Assembly: GCA_003290165.1 (NCBI GenBank)
Contig: QNQO01000519.1
Coordinates: 434,001-498,000 of the forward strand
Direction: 5' to 3'
DNA length: 64,000 nt
Source: Berberis thunbergii
Taxonomy: Eukaryota; Streptophyta; Magnoliopsida; Ranunculales; Berberidaceae
In this document: positions 37,601 to 44,944 of the stretch, piece by piece
Layout of the letters: the number at the start of each line of letters is the position of its first letter
How positions within the stretch are numbered: the first letter of the stretch is position 1
Notes under the pieces: model-generated
Told to the model about the DNA's origin: nothing
The model's input: the letters and a program-made list of their open reading frames with translations, nothing else
The model's database searches: none
Made by a program: the position numbers and the translations under genes

Positions 37601-38860
37601 CATTTCCCTTTTAACCTTGCAGACATCCTTCTATGGCATAATACTTCTGACATCAATCTCCATTTCGTTGAACCAGCTTCAATCCCATGGTCTACATCTT
37701 CTCTAATAGCCCTATTTTTATGAATTATAGATCCTAGATATTAACTATTTTCAAAAAATAAATAAAAAATAAGCCCTCGTTATTAAATAATGGGTTTATG
37801 CTGTTACGTCCACTAGGATAAGGGGCCTGATTTTCTATAATTGCACAATGCATAACTCTTTAATCTCTATCCATTTTTCACCCTTATATTTTCTGTAAGG
37901 TGATTAAATGATTTGTGCTTCTGATTACAGATCTCTACAGGTCCTGATGCTCGTCAAGTAACAGGTCCTGCAACTCCTTCACAAATCAAGAACTTTACTC
38001 TTTGCCAGCATTTACAAGAAGTTCATGCACGCATTTCATATACAATGTTGGGTCTACCTACTGTTGCTGCAGATGTCTTATCTCCTTCTATAGGTGCCAT
38101 TTATGGGGTTGCATGTGACTCGGTAACATCCCTATTCCAAGCAATGCTCAATCGTCTAGAGGGGTGTATTTTAAAAATGCATGAACAGAAATTTGATGTG
38201 CTAGGCATGGATGCTGCAATGGACAATAATGCATCTCCATACATGGAGGAGTTGCAGAAGAGTGTACTCCACTTCCGCAGTGAGTTCCTGTCGAGGTTGT
38301 TGCCGCAATCTTCAACGCATGCTGTCAGCGCAGCTATGGAGACCATATGCACCACACTTGTTCGGAGAATGGCATCACGCGTCCTGGTATTCTTCATTAG
38401 GCATGCTGCTCTTGTACGACCTCTTTCAGAATCTGGGAAATTGAGGATGGCGAGGGATATGGCTGAGCTTGAATTAGCTGTTGGCCAGAATTTGTTCCCT
38501 GTAGAGCAGCTTGGTGCTCCATATCGAGCTCTTCGTGCTTTTCGTCCCATTATTTTCTTGGAAACATCTCAACTGGCTGAGTCTCTGCAGATTCAAGATC
38601 TACCAACAAGTGTCATACTCCATCACCTATATTCTCGAGGTCCAGATGAGCTCCAATCACCGCTGCAAAGGAATAGGCTCACTCCTTTGCAGTACTCACT
38701 GTGGCTGGATTCACAAGCGGAAGATCAGATCTGGAAAGGTATCAAGGCAACTCTAGATGATTATGCTACAACGGTAAGGTCTAGAGGAGATAAGGAATTC
38801 AGCCCTGTGTATCCGCTCATGCAACGACTTGGAAAATTGTTGATAGAGAATTTTCAGTAA
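12497..38860 (+). CDS. COG5: Conserved oligomeric Golgi complex subunit 5, three exons
   Basis: COG5 is a subunit of lobe B of the COG tethering complex, which captures retrograde vesicles at the Golgi and keeps glycosylation enzymes in place. Exons 12497-13603, 25414-25887 and 37931-38860 are all in phase 0 with GT-AG borders. They join to 836 codons plus stop, close to the roughly 830 residues I recall for the Arabidopsis protein. The N-terminal COG5 helical domain follows a Ser/Thr/Ala-rich leader. Recognisable blocks are WHLQRVLSKKRDPFTHVLL, ISRDTDVKGVLPAIN and RMAKD-like AELELAVGQNLFPVEQLGAP. No stop or frameshift interrupts the joined frame, so the gene looks functional. The introns (11,810 and 12,043 bp) are mostly transposons. 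Confidence 0.93.
13689..14509. mobile_element. Non-autonomous hAT-like element in COG5 intron 1
   Basis: The ends TAGGGGTGCGCATAGGATAG (13689) and CATACCAATCCCTA (to 14509) are imperfect inverted repeats of the TAGGG type. Both flanks are TATATATA-like (7 of 8 bases), but the site is an AT microsatellite, so the duplication is weak evidence. The ends are rich in GGGAT blocks and the middle is AT-rich with no ORF. Confidence 0.6.
14510..15717. other. COG5 intron 1, no recognisable feature
   Basis: AT-rich intron sequence with no coding signal or clear repeat before the Tat element at 15718. Confidence 0.4.
15718..16294 (+). repeat. 5' LTR of element 2
   Basis: Begins TAATGAGACATCA, where other copies have TGATGA, and ends ..GGACAGATCA. 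It is alignable with 22265-22802, 27609-28187 and 36044-36622. A TATAAAAGG box lies near 16105. Confidence 0.85.
16766..17500 (+). pseudogene. gag of element 2
   Basis: The frame from 16766 reads NLFRLGATNPVILYNLTVPS, PKLKFYDETSDPSD, RRHYHHVMALKESSK and LKQKQGVTLR, the plant retrotransposon gag domain (PF03732). A one-base shift near 17165 moves the frame to NNELTLID and then VIAFTCGLRGGQFYNF and DLLISAQKYHSR. The Gag is therefore split into two frames. It is longer and less broken than the gag of element 1. Confidence 0.8.
17647..17960 (+). pseudogene. Retropepsin remnant of element 2
   Basis: VMVGFNDARSYSVKRIRLPV and LVDVPVYNIILGRP match the C-terminal flap and IIG(R)P region of Tat-type aspartic proteases. 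LHQMGATAST and a CLKYFVN-like segment follow after a stop. I do not see the catalytic DTG/DTS in frame. Nothing recognisable as reverse transcriptase follows. Confidence 0.65.
18180..18880. repeat. Tandem repeat of about 145-195 bp in element 2
   Basis: GGGGACCAAAATGGCGCACA-type blocks recur at about 18214, 18375, 18519 and 18714. Between them lie CGAGCCTAG, GACGACGGCTCGCCGC, AGTGACCTAGTCCACCTAA and CCACGGACAGCTCACCACTC blocks. The same unit type occurs after integrase in element 3 (33765-34395), which shows it is a family trait of the region between pol and the 3' LTR. Confidence 0.8.
18890..19230 (-). pseudogene. LINE 3' fragment inside element 2
   Basis: Aligns well with 37150-37440: shared blocks GCAATGCGATCTT, CATCCAAGTTTTCA, TCTCCTCCGCACGTGA and GCTACACCTAAGTATCT. 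On the minus strand that longer copy shows LINE reverse-transcriptase C-terminal motifs, so this one is the same 3' end, 5'-truncated. Confidence 0.6.
19231..19639. other. Element 2 interior, no recognisable feature
   Basis: A-rich sequence between the LINE scrap and the end of the antisense ORF. It may be the 3' flank of the antisense transcript. Confidence 0.35.
19640..21986 (-). pseudogene. Antisense ORF of element 2, PF04195-like with coiled coil
   Basis: From 21986 leftward an open stretch of 149 codons contains LATFCQQYEIPSDLGVSLLL, then YLSYSGIDPAQIMSSGWSIL and ALIRAKD. This aligns with YLGILPTQLVPNGYKTVIVI and LIRAND of element 1. Further on the minus strand (about 20300-20040) is a long Ala/Glu/Gln-rich coiled coil (LKGIQGSLNEAQAAQAELLS and on). 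I read it as the antisense extra ORF known from Tat-lineage elements, of unknown function. At least four frame changes or stops separate the pieces. An intron or two is possible and cannot be told from decay here. Confidence 0.6.
22265..22802 (+). repeat. 3' LTR of element 2
   Basis: Begins TGATGAAATATTAATCAG after the AGGGGGAGTAGC tract and ends ..GGACACATCA. It is shorter than its 5' partner because of a roughly 30-bp deletion before the end and other small gaps. Confidence 0.85.
23050..23420 (-). pseudogene. LINE ORF2 fragment in COG5 intron 1
   Basis: The minus strand gives SKVCRPKEKGDLGIWKFKEF, then NIAS, a stop, MDIWRFGIERDALWWRVISA. These are the conserved segments just after reverse transcriptase in plant L1-type LINEs (KPKEKGGLGI..., W+R...LW..V). 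Stops break the frame at several points. Confidence 0.8.
23584..24166. mobile_element. Candidate MITE with GCAGTTAAAAC ends
   Basis: GCAGTTAAAACAATGTTATAAC on the left (quoted here in part) faces GTTATCCGTTTTAACTGC on the right. The ends share 11 bp of inverted repeat. Inside are inverted-style TATAACG/CGTTATA clusters at both ends. No clear target duplication was seen, so the superfamily is open. Confidence 0.4.
24167..25413. other. COG5 intron 1 tail with a direct duplication
   Basis: About 90 bp near 24905-24998 (TGATCATTTGGCCTCTTTG, CTATTTCACTGTTTA, TCAATGAGTTA) recurs near 25245-25332. Between the copies is a C-run (CCCCCCCCC at about 25190). I see no other feature before the exon 2 acceptor. 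Confidence 0.45.
25414..25887 (+). CDS. COG5: COG5 exon 2 (residues 370-527)
   Basis: Acceptor TTGTCCAG is followed by the codons for EGDIMLTDRVWEA. The donor is ..GAATACCAG before GTATCTTCC. The exon encodes the middle helical part, including FVKEIFTVGYPKLF and LTLLVLREIGKVL. The in-frame ATG at 25426 is internal and not a start. Confidence 0.93.
25888..26479. other. Start of COG5 intron 2, no recognisable feature
   Basis: The open frame of exon 2 runs on to 26046, but past the donor it reads into a hydrophobic stretch with no counterpart in the family, so it is intronic. Confidence 0.5.
26480..26860 (+). pseudogene. LINE 3' end with A-rich tail
   Basis: GKWVWDRILHTVYLVMWRER and SNGIFGK match the C-terminal WxxWRERNxRxF segment of plant L1-type LINE ORF2. 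About 70 bp after the stop there is an A-rich run (26820-26850). It is 5'-truncated, as is usual for LINEs. Confidence 0.65.
26861..27603. other. COG5 intron 2, no recognisable feature
   Basis: A short hydrophobic ORF at 27302-27532 has no recognisable motif and lies in T-rich intron sequence. I treat it as chance. Confidence 0.4.
27609..28187 (+). repeat. 5' LTR of element 3
   Basis: Begins TGATGAGACATCA and ends ..GGACACACCA, against ACATCA in the partner. The many differences from 36044-36622 indicate an old insertion. Confidence 0.9.
28920..29510 (+). pseudogene. gag of element 3
   Basis: In changing frames it shows PRLGATNPDVLYDLTVP, then KKFVPPKLELYDKTSDHLRH, LKESSKAISC, then YVTCFSDELTLINGC. 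This is the gag domain (PF03732) seen in elements 1 and 2. At least three frame changes break it. Confidence 0.75.
29990..30420 (+). pseudogene. Retropepsin of element 3, active site lost
   Basis: Frames spell DALVISVGLAN, then RLLVGTSSSVNVL, LFGFNGES, FLVVDARFEYNLILGRPWLH and CLKYPYDGEV. The Tat-type protease is complete in outline. The catalytic Asp of V-D-T-x-S-S is replaced by Gly (GGC at about 30076), so it could not cut. Confidence 0.75.
30680..31390 (+). pseudogene. Reverse transcriptase of element 3, catalytic residues lost
   Basis: ENRDVFAWTMEDI opens the region. KWKVCMDYTDINKACPKDNF and the segment FMHAHSGYNQI follow. Then come MGVYIDNMLVKG and KYRIKLNPQKCTFGV. The first catalytic Asp (FMDAYSGY in relatives) is His (CAC 31055-31057). 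The YxDD box is YIDN, with the second Asp changed to Asn (AAC 31246-31248). A stop lies at about 30789 and another at 31106. Confidence 0.85.
31391..32460 (+). pseudogene. RNase H region of element 3
   Basis: YYIGKMFNGAEANYSNLEKL (connection and first RNase H part) is followed by KLRPYFQAHSIKVLTQYPL, then DGSSNVKGCGVEIVL and EEITLFSNSQLVVN. The last two match the second RNase H domain (DGSSN..G.G..L and DSQLVV) typical of Tat elements, which carry an additional RNase H. The frame shifts several times. Confidence 0.7.
32464..33601 (+). pseudogene. Integrase of element 3
   Basis: A CDKCQRYA zinc-binding end is followed by the core. GMDIVGSFSI carries the first Asp, FGIPKFLVRDNGTQFEGKK the second, and GQIEVTNRTILEVIKRKLE the Glu, but the Glu sits in another frame after a shift near 33180. 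C-terminal PVELGMSTFRMEEL and RELKVGTEKN follow. All three core acidic positions survive in the DNA, but the frame does not. Confidence 0.8.
33765..34395. repeat. Tandem repeat of element 3 after integrase
   Basis: Units contain GTCCGACTATGGGGACCATA-type blocks near 33785, 33868 and 34050, then GGCGCACATTCGCCGAGCC, GGATGTTGACAGCTTGCCGC and CCACGGACAGTTC. These are the same blocks as in the array of element 2. Confidence 0.75.
34494..34622 (+). mobile_element. tRNA-derived SINE nested in element 3
   Basis: Starts GCCAATGGCATGACAAC and contains a box B-like GGTTCAAACCC. It ends TCCTATAAAAACCCTGC..CTTTCC plus A-run. Flanks AAGTGGGAGTTCTT (34480-34493) and AAGTGGGAGTACTT (34623-34636) agree at 13 of 14 bases. 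The same start and 3' tail occur at 40816-40984. Confidence 0.8.
34843..35233. mobile_element. hAT-type MITE nested in element 3
   Basis: Identical 8-bp flanks CTTACATT (34835-34842 and 35234-35241) surround 391 bp. The ends CAAGGATTGTGATTTCG and, inverted, CAAGGAATGTAATTTC are terminal repeats. The interior is full of TTTCG motifs with no ORF. An 8-bp duplication fits hAT. Confidence 0.85.
35242..36043. other. Tail of element 3
   Basis: An open minus-strand stretch of 140 codons (35832-35410) and a plus-strand one of 118 codons (35534-35890) overlap. Neither has a motif I recognise. By position it may be the remnant of an antisense ORF region like that of element 2, which is about 3 kb there. 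Confidence 0.35.
36044..36622 (+). repeat. 3' LTR of element 3
   Basis: Begins TGATGAAACATCG after TTGGGGGAGTAAC and ends ..GGAGACATCA, then TAAGT. Confidence 0.9.
36628..37139. other. COG5 intron 2, no recognisable feature
   Basis: AT-rich sequence between the target duplication of element 3 and a LINE fragment. Confidence 0.4.
37140..37745 (-). pseudogene. LINE ORF2 C-terminal fragment
   Basis: The minus strand gives KGKCYKTIVRPAMLYGSECW, then ATTRQHMDRKAVAEMRMLR and MCGKIRNN. This is the well-known end of a plant LINE/non-LTR reverse transcriptase (ARPAMLYG.ECW...V.EMRMLRWMCG). Stops replace conserved residues, including the Trp after MLR. It ends about 190 bp before COG5 exon 3. Confidence 0.85.
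37931..38860 (+). CDS. COG5: COG5 exon 3 (residues 528-836)
   Basis: Acceptor CTGATTACAG is followed by ISTGPDARQVTGPATPSQIK. The stop TAA is at 38858-38860. The exon covers the C-terminal half with MEELQKSVLHFRSEFLSRLL, LVRPLSESGKLRMARDMAEL and LWLDSQAEDQIWKGIKATLD. All are strongly conserved in plant COG5. Confidence 0.93.
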   Translation: MSTGPDARQVTGPATPSQIKNFTLCQHLQEVHARISYTMLGLPTVAADVLSPSIGAIYGVACDSVTSLFQAMLNRLEGCILKMHEQKFDVLGMDAAMDNNASPYMEELQKSVLHFRSEFLSRLLPQSSTHAVSAAMETICTTLVRRMASRVLVFFIRHAALVRPLSESGKLRMARDMAELELAVGQNLFPVEQLGAPYRALRAFRPIIFLETSQLAESLQIQDLPTSVILHHLYSRGPDELQSPLQRNRLTPLQYSLWLDSQAEDQIWKGIKATLDDYATTVRSRGDKEFSPVYPLMQRLGKLLIENFQ

Positions 38861-40560
38861 CCAGAAAAATCTTGAGGATTTTACATGGATCTTGGAGAAT
38901 CATAACCAGATTTATTGGAAGAGCAGAATTTATTACGAGGAAAGGTGTTGAGGCAATTTCCAAAAGAGCCAAACTGGATACTCAGACCATTTAGCTGGGT
39001 GAGTGAATCATCATTTTCATTATTGAATAGATCTGTAGACCAAGAGAACCGAATTATGTTATATGTCGGTTACCCTATCAACACGAGTTTTGTTTTCATA
39101 CAATATCTTTGCCACCATTCTTGGCATGTAAAAGATGATTTTTATATTCTATACACAGTACATTAAGGATGACATCGTTTTGGTCAGTGACTTAGTTTCT
39201 CTCAACTAATGGTTCCTGATCAAAGAAGAGTGTTTAAAGCGAATTGCATTTAACAGTAGCTGTTGTAAATGTCACTTAATAGGTTGAAAACCCAGGTCAC
39301 TGCATTTTTGTTTGGGCTCTCTTTCGACTTTTCTAGTATGCAACCAATGCTAGGAGGTTAGGTGTTGATAGAGATCTCTTACCATTCTTAAGCTTTCTGT
39401 GCCATAATTATTTTTCCTGTTAATATTACCGATTAAGAATTATTTTTTCAACTAATGGTTTACAAGGTTTTACTCCACACTAATTCATGCATTTAAATAT
39501 GCCTACATATTGACATCTTAACTTTTCCTTCATTACTTTCTGAAAATACACGTTCTGCGCTTCAGTTGCCTCACATTTAAAAATTATATAAATTAATGAT
39601 ACTTCTATTATAAATAAGTAATTAGCAATTAGCAATGACCCCCTTAGATAACCAAAATTAGTGTCACTACATAGAACTCAAGAATCTTCTTCGACATGAA
39701 TGTGCATCTCTAGGCAAACTCAATGGTGTAGATAATTAAATCCTTCTCCCACACTCACACCCTTCTCTAAATTGAACACCACCGTTACCACCCTTAACCA
39801 TCGCCACCCACTTCCACCACCCACCACTTTCTGATCTGAAAGCCCCTACAAGTCCCACCTCCAACACCACCGCCACCCTATCCACCTATTCCGCCAAATT
39901 ACACTTCCATTTCTCTCTCTGACCTGAGTGTTCACTTTCATTCTCTGTGAAACATGTCTTATTTCTCTAATGTACCATTAGTATTCAGTTGTAGCTTGAA
40001 GATGATTGTCAAACAAGGTGTGCTTCCTTTCCTTCTTTTACCCTCTCTCTCCTCACCACCTCTATTTCTCTTATTGACTTCCATCTACTTCTGATTGTCA
40101 ATGCTTTTGTGGGAAAAAGGGTGTTGAAGAACTTGGAATTTGATGCATATTGGATGAAATGGAGGAGAAAGAAGGGCTTTTGCTCTCTTTTTGCTCATTA
40201 ATTGTTGAAAATCTCTAATTTGGTGAAAACTAAAACGATTTGGTGTTCTGAGAGGAAATTGGAAATCTGAATACTTTTTGTTTTGGTTGAGAAACAAGTG
40301 AGGAGTATGAAGTACAAGGTTCAGCAGCAAGCCTTTGCATGGTTTAATGGAGTTGTCAACCAAAACGACAGGAGGTACAAGCATAAAATCACAAACATAA
40401 AAATTATTTTTAACATAAACAATGCCTAAAATCTATAGGATAAAGAAAACCTTACATGATGAGCTCACAACATTCGCAACTGTCTCCCCATTTATCCATA
40501 TCTCAATCGTAAAATTGAGCCCGGTTCATTCTCAGTTGCTGATATTTTAATAATGAGCTT
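38861..40560. other. COG5 3' flank and intergenic sequence
   Basis: The first few hundred bases are the likely COG5 3' UTR. I could not place a polyadenylation site with confidence. From 39770 to 39890 there is a CCACC-rich low-complexity block like those elsewhere in the window. I see no gene. Confidence 0.4.
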
Positions 40561-40562
40561 TG

Positions 40563-40685
40563 CTAGGGGTGCCTCGAGATGAGTGCATAAGCTTTGCAAT
40601 GTGTGATGTCACTCATCTCGAGGCGGATGGGTGGCTTCCACTCATCCCTCGCCCCTTTCCCTCGTTCCCTCCCTCGACCCCTAGA
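40563..40685. repeat. Short palindromic element with CTAGGGGT ends
   Basis: CCTCGAGATGAGTG (40572-40585) and its exact complement CACTCATCTCGAGG (40610-40623) enclose a 24-bp loop. The outer ends CTAGGGGT and ACCCCTAG are also inverted. No target duplication is evident. Confidence 0.5.
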
Positions 40686-40815
40686 ATTTTCGTTTAATAA
40701 AATAAGATGTTTCAAATGGTTTTGACGTCTTGACCCTTGACCTCGCATATCTCCTGTTATTGTTGATAACTCATGAGGTTATAGGGCATCTGGATTGGAT
40801 AACATACATAAGGGT

Positions 40816-40984
40816 GGCCAATGGTGTTATGGTCGAGTGGTTAGGGCTGTGTGGGTCTATCCCCCACATCCTAGGTTCGAGACCCGCCGGCGACATGGTT
40901 ACTTTCTTATGGTGTTAACCTGTAGGTCGCACCTTGTTGATAAGTTATGGGATCCTATAAAAACCCAGCTCGCTTTCCAAAAAA
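40816..40984 (+). mobile_element. tRNA-derived SINE with 15-bp target duplication
   Basis: AACATACATAAGGGT is present at 40801-40815 and again at 40985-40999. Between them lies a 169-bp unit with a box A-like TGGTCGAGTGGTTAGGGC and a box B-like GGTTCGAGACCC. The 3' part GATCCTATAAAAACCCAGC ends in an A-run. All features fit a SINE mobilised by a LINE. The head is tRNA-like but is not a tRNA gene. Confidence 0.9.
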
Positions 40985-40999
40985 AACATACATAAGGGT

Positions 41000-41420
41000 A
41001 TCCGTTGTTTGCATGACTTCCTTTCGAGAAATTTGAACCCATATTGGATAAGTAATTCATGGCAGTTTAGCATTTATAGTGTTGTTTCAACTTTACACAT
41101 GTGCCCTTGGGGATATAATAGGTGTTTGTGATTGGGCTAAACATGTTGATTACTTTTTTTTGTTGAAATTTTTTTGAATTTTTTATTAAATAATCTTATA
41201 AGTAGCTTTGACTAGGTCTTTACTATTTCTTAACGTCTTAATCAATTACGGTCTACTAGTTTGGGATTTCAGGAATTGAATCCCACTCTATGAACATTAT
41301 GGATCATGCGTTAAAGGACAATATAAATCTCCGACACTAAATATGCAAATTGAATATTTGCGAATTGTGTTAAAAGTATTGTAAAAATATGTGACGTAAT
41401 TTTAAACCATATATCTCGAG
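41000..41420. other. No recognisable feature
   Basis: AT-rich intergenic sequence after the SINE. Confidence 0.35.
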
Positions 41421-43490
41421 TGTTGAGATTTTAGGTCTAATGTTTTGTAAAAATTATTTAAAGATGATCCAACTAATGAGGATCATTGTCAAGGACAAGA
41501 AGATCAAATAAACTCGTAAAGAATAAGTCAAAGTTATGAAAACTGAGTCAAAGCCAACAATAAGAAGTCAAACAAGTCAAGTCAAACAAGTCAAGTCAAG
41601 AAAATCCACATTGAATTAGGAGATGAAGACAAGGAGACAAGCCCACATGCTAAATAGACAAGTCCATGTGACAAATATTTTGCCCATGTGACTAAGAATC
41701 TCTTTATTTTGAATTAGAAATATATGCATGCCATAGTTGACTACAATAAATATAAAAAAAAAAACTCTTAAAGAGCTAGACCCCTAGCGCCAGATCAATG
41801 CCAAGGGAGGCTCCCTTGCATGTTTTTAGGAGAGATCTCTTTAGGGTTGAAAACTGAACCGACGGTTCAGTTTTTCACCTAAACCGTGAACCGAACTGAC
41901 TAAAATCGATTTAAAACCAAATCGAACGATTATTTTAAACATATTATATTATTTTTATATAAAATATATATTATTTATTATATATATTCAGTCGGTTCGG
42001 TTAAAGTCACATAAAAACCGAAAATCGAACTGACCACTTCGATTTTGAATTTTTTTAAATCGAACCGAACTTAGACCGAACCGATCAGTCTAATTGGTTT
42101 GGTCAATTTTTTGTTCAACCCTAGATCTCCTAAAGATCTCTAGATCTTCTCAAAATTTTTTCAAGAACTCAAGATCTCCCCTTTCTTCTAAAAATGTGGA
42201 GAACCTACCCTAGCGCTGATGAAAGGTCATTATTAGTCAGAGAGAGTCGATCTGATTGAGTGATAGTTACTATTTGAGCTTCACAACATAGTCTATGACA
42301 CCTTATCTTCGGTAGATTTATGCACACATGCCTTTAGATTCTCTCCCATTCATCATTTTGTACAACCCTTAAGACACCCACTCACACCTATCAACACCCT
42401 AATCCTTCAAGAGAAACCTTTTGGTATTCTAGGAAGAAACATTTTCCTTCTTTTATGGTTTTCTACAGAGAAGAGAGAAGAAAAACAAAGAAGAAAAGTT
42501 GAAGGGAGCTTTGTTTTGGTAGATGTCTCACTTGGAGAGTTGTTTACCCTTCAACTTCTCCATTTCATTTGAAAACTAGTGAAGCTTCCATCTTCCATTG
42601 ATTGAGTGAGTGAATATAAAGAGTTTATTGTCTCTTTTTAACAAACGAGTGCCACTACAAAAGATAAACCAACCAAACGTTAGATTGTCTAAACTCACAT
42701 TTGCCCCTGTGGGTTCTAGCCCTTCCGAAGGGTTTGTTCGTTGAAGTATCACCTCGAAGATCCCAAGCAGGTGTTAAGATTCGATTGTGTTGCTTCTCGT
42801 TGATAGGAGATCCTAAGAAAATCGGCAAGACTTGTGAAACACGATCATAAGGCTTAATTTAGAATCCCTGAAATCCCAAGCACAAATCTATAAGACTTGA
42901 TTATGTTGCATATCATTGGTGATCAAGGTTGTTCATAAGACTCACGAAATTGAATATACTTGGTTCACATCGGTAAGTCTCATGGGAGCACGACATTAGG
43001 CCTTGTGAGGTTCTAAAATGTTGATTGAGATTGTTGTTCTCATTTGAGCAATAAATGAAAGTTGTGGTTTGCGAGCCCTTTCCACCGAGGAAGTAAACAA
43101 TTGAAGCCAAGCAAACTTCGATTTAGGTGAACCTGGTTGTGTCGATGTCTTTGTCTGGCTTGCTTTCTTCTCCCCGTGATATATTTACTTTACGTTGCAT
43201 GCTTAGATAAATTGTCGTTAATTTTCATTACTCATATTGTTTATACGATCAACTTGCATGCTTACAATTTTCATTTGAGGGTTAAATATTATCTTTCAAT
43301 TGAATTAACTAAACATGTGAACCTTATGTTGTTGTCTCACCTAGTGTTACAACATAAGCCTTCAACAAGTTCATGCGAAGAACTTTGACTACCTCTACTT
43401 GATTTTTCAAATCTAATTTGATTTTCGAAAACAAACTATCCCCCCATCCTCTTCTAGTTGTATTATCCTAGTGTAAGTGCACTTTCACAA
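41421..43490 (+). mobile_element. Possible long LTR or leader of a copia element
   Basis: The stretch begins TGTTGAGATTTTAGG, has no coding signal, and ends near ..GCACTTTCACA shortly before a copia pol relic. A CACCTCGAAGATCC/GAGGTTCTAAAATG..GAGCCCTTTCCACCGAGG tail looks LTR-like to me. The edges are guesses, and a MITE is inserted at 41842. No second copy in the window confirms it. Confidence 0.3.
41842..42123. mobile_element. 282-bp hAT MITE
   Basis: The ends TAGGGTTGAAAAC and ..GTTCAACCCTA are inverted repeats. Flanks GATCTCTT (41834-41841) and GATCTCCT (42124-42131) agree at 7 of 8 bases. The interior consists of repeated CGGTTCGGTT/AACCGAAC motifs in both orientations around an AT-rich centre. 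Confidence 0.85.
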
Positions 43491-43555
43491 ATGACAACGT
43501 TAAATAAGTTTAGACTTGATTCATGTCAGTATGCTTCTAATCATAAGGCCTCTTC

Positions 43556-44240
43556 TAAACAGTCAGAAGATGAAGATGGTAAAAGTGTTAATGTAAGTTT
43601 ATGTCATAGCATGATTGGTAGTTTGCCACTTTGTTGTACCTTATGATCAGTATGCCAGACATTTCATGTAGTTTGGGTGTTTGTGCTCAAATATAAACCA
43701 ACCCCAAAGAGTCACATCTCACGATTCTTAAATGTATTATTAGATATGTGAGTGGCACAATAAATTTTGGAATTTGGTATGCTTACGAAACTTCCTCCCA
43801 TCTTGCCAGATATACCAATGTTAATTGGGATGAAAATGTTGACGATAAAAAAATACCTTGGGAATTGTCTAGTTATTTGACAATATTAGAAGCAAATTTC
43901 TATCTCTTTTTCAACCGTTGAAATCGAATATGTCGTTGCAAGCAATGGATGTACTTAGCTCATGTGGACAAAACATATGCTACATGATTATTACATTGAT
44001 CAACATTCACATCATTATACCACGATAATATTAATGCCATTAATATCTATAAGAATCTTGTAATGCACTCTATAACCATATAATATTGTCCATCATTTTA
44101 CCCTTAACCTTGTCTAAGATAAAGTTATATGTCTTGAGCATGTTGACACGACAATCCAACTAAAAGATATCATGACTAAACCACTTGATTAGAATAGGTT
44201 TATTTTTTCTGAAGTTCAGCTTAGGGATTCAATTGGAATA
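43556..44240 (+). pseudogene. Ty1/copia reverse transcriptase-RNase H relic
   Basis: In shifting frames: DGKSVNVSLCHSMIGSL, PDISCSLGVCAQ, NPKESHLTILKCIIRYVSGT, FGIWYAYETSSHLARYTN and, near 44160, a KDIMTKPLD-like end. This is the copia order from the Y.S.IGSLLYL segment through RNase H to the IFTKPL end. The rest of pol is missing. The relic has many stops. Confidence 0.75.
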
Positions 44241-44944
44241 TTAGTCGTGCCTCCTGGTTTTTGGGTTTCAGTGCATGTAAGTTTTAGTGGAACTACGATA
44301 TGTCTGATTCTATAATGGATGCATAGGCGCTCTACTTTATAACTTTCATATATTTATAGTTTGACATGTTCACCATGAATGAAATGTATATCATTGCTTA
44401 CTTTCATGCTATTTTTATGTGTGTTGTTATAGGTGTATATCATCTTGAGTGCACGAGCATATATTTTTAGGTTGGCTTACAAGTCTCATTGGTGTATATG
44501 TCTAACTACCTACAAGATTTTGGAATTGAATTTGCATTTAATTCCAAGAAATCAGATTTGAAAACATTCTAGTTGACTAGCCTACGAAAATCTCATATCT
44601 TGCGGTGCTCAGCCGACCAAGCCTACCTATCTACCATTTGGCGGTATTACTTTGAAAGTGTTATGAAAGATTAATATTTTGAATGTGTTATGAAAGAACA
44701 AGACTTTTGAAACTAGTTTTTACTTTCCAAGTCCTCAACTTTAAAAGATTTAAATTGTTATTAAATAATTCAAATTCTAGTTTTTCTGCAAATTGATTTG
44801 ACATGGTAAATTTCTGCCCAATCGAATTGATATCTATACATGGGGTGCAAGAAAGTAATGTTTTAGGAGGGAAAACCAATTTTTGACGTGAGTGCTGAAA
44901 ATGGATTGGATGGGTACAAATAACAAGTCTTTGATAAAGGAAAA
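44241..44944. other. No recognisable feature
   Basis: Possibly the 3' part of the copia relic. I see no second LTR. Confidence 0.35.

Noticed and set aside
38101..38550. 149-codon minus-strand ORF
   Set aside because: It is the antisense shadow of the conserved COG5 exon 3.
40830..40900. tRNA gene
   Set aside because: Box A- and B-like words are present, but the unit ends in an A-run between perfect target duplications, so it is a SINE.
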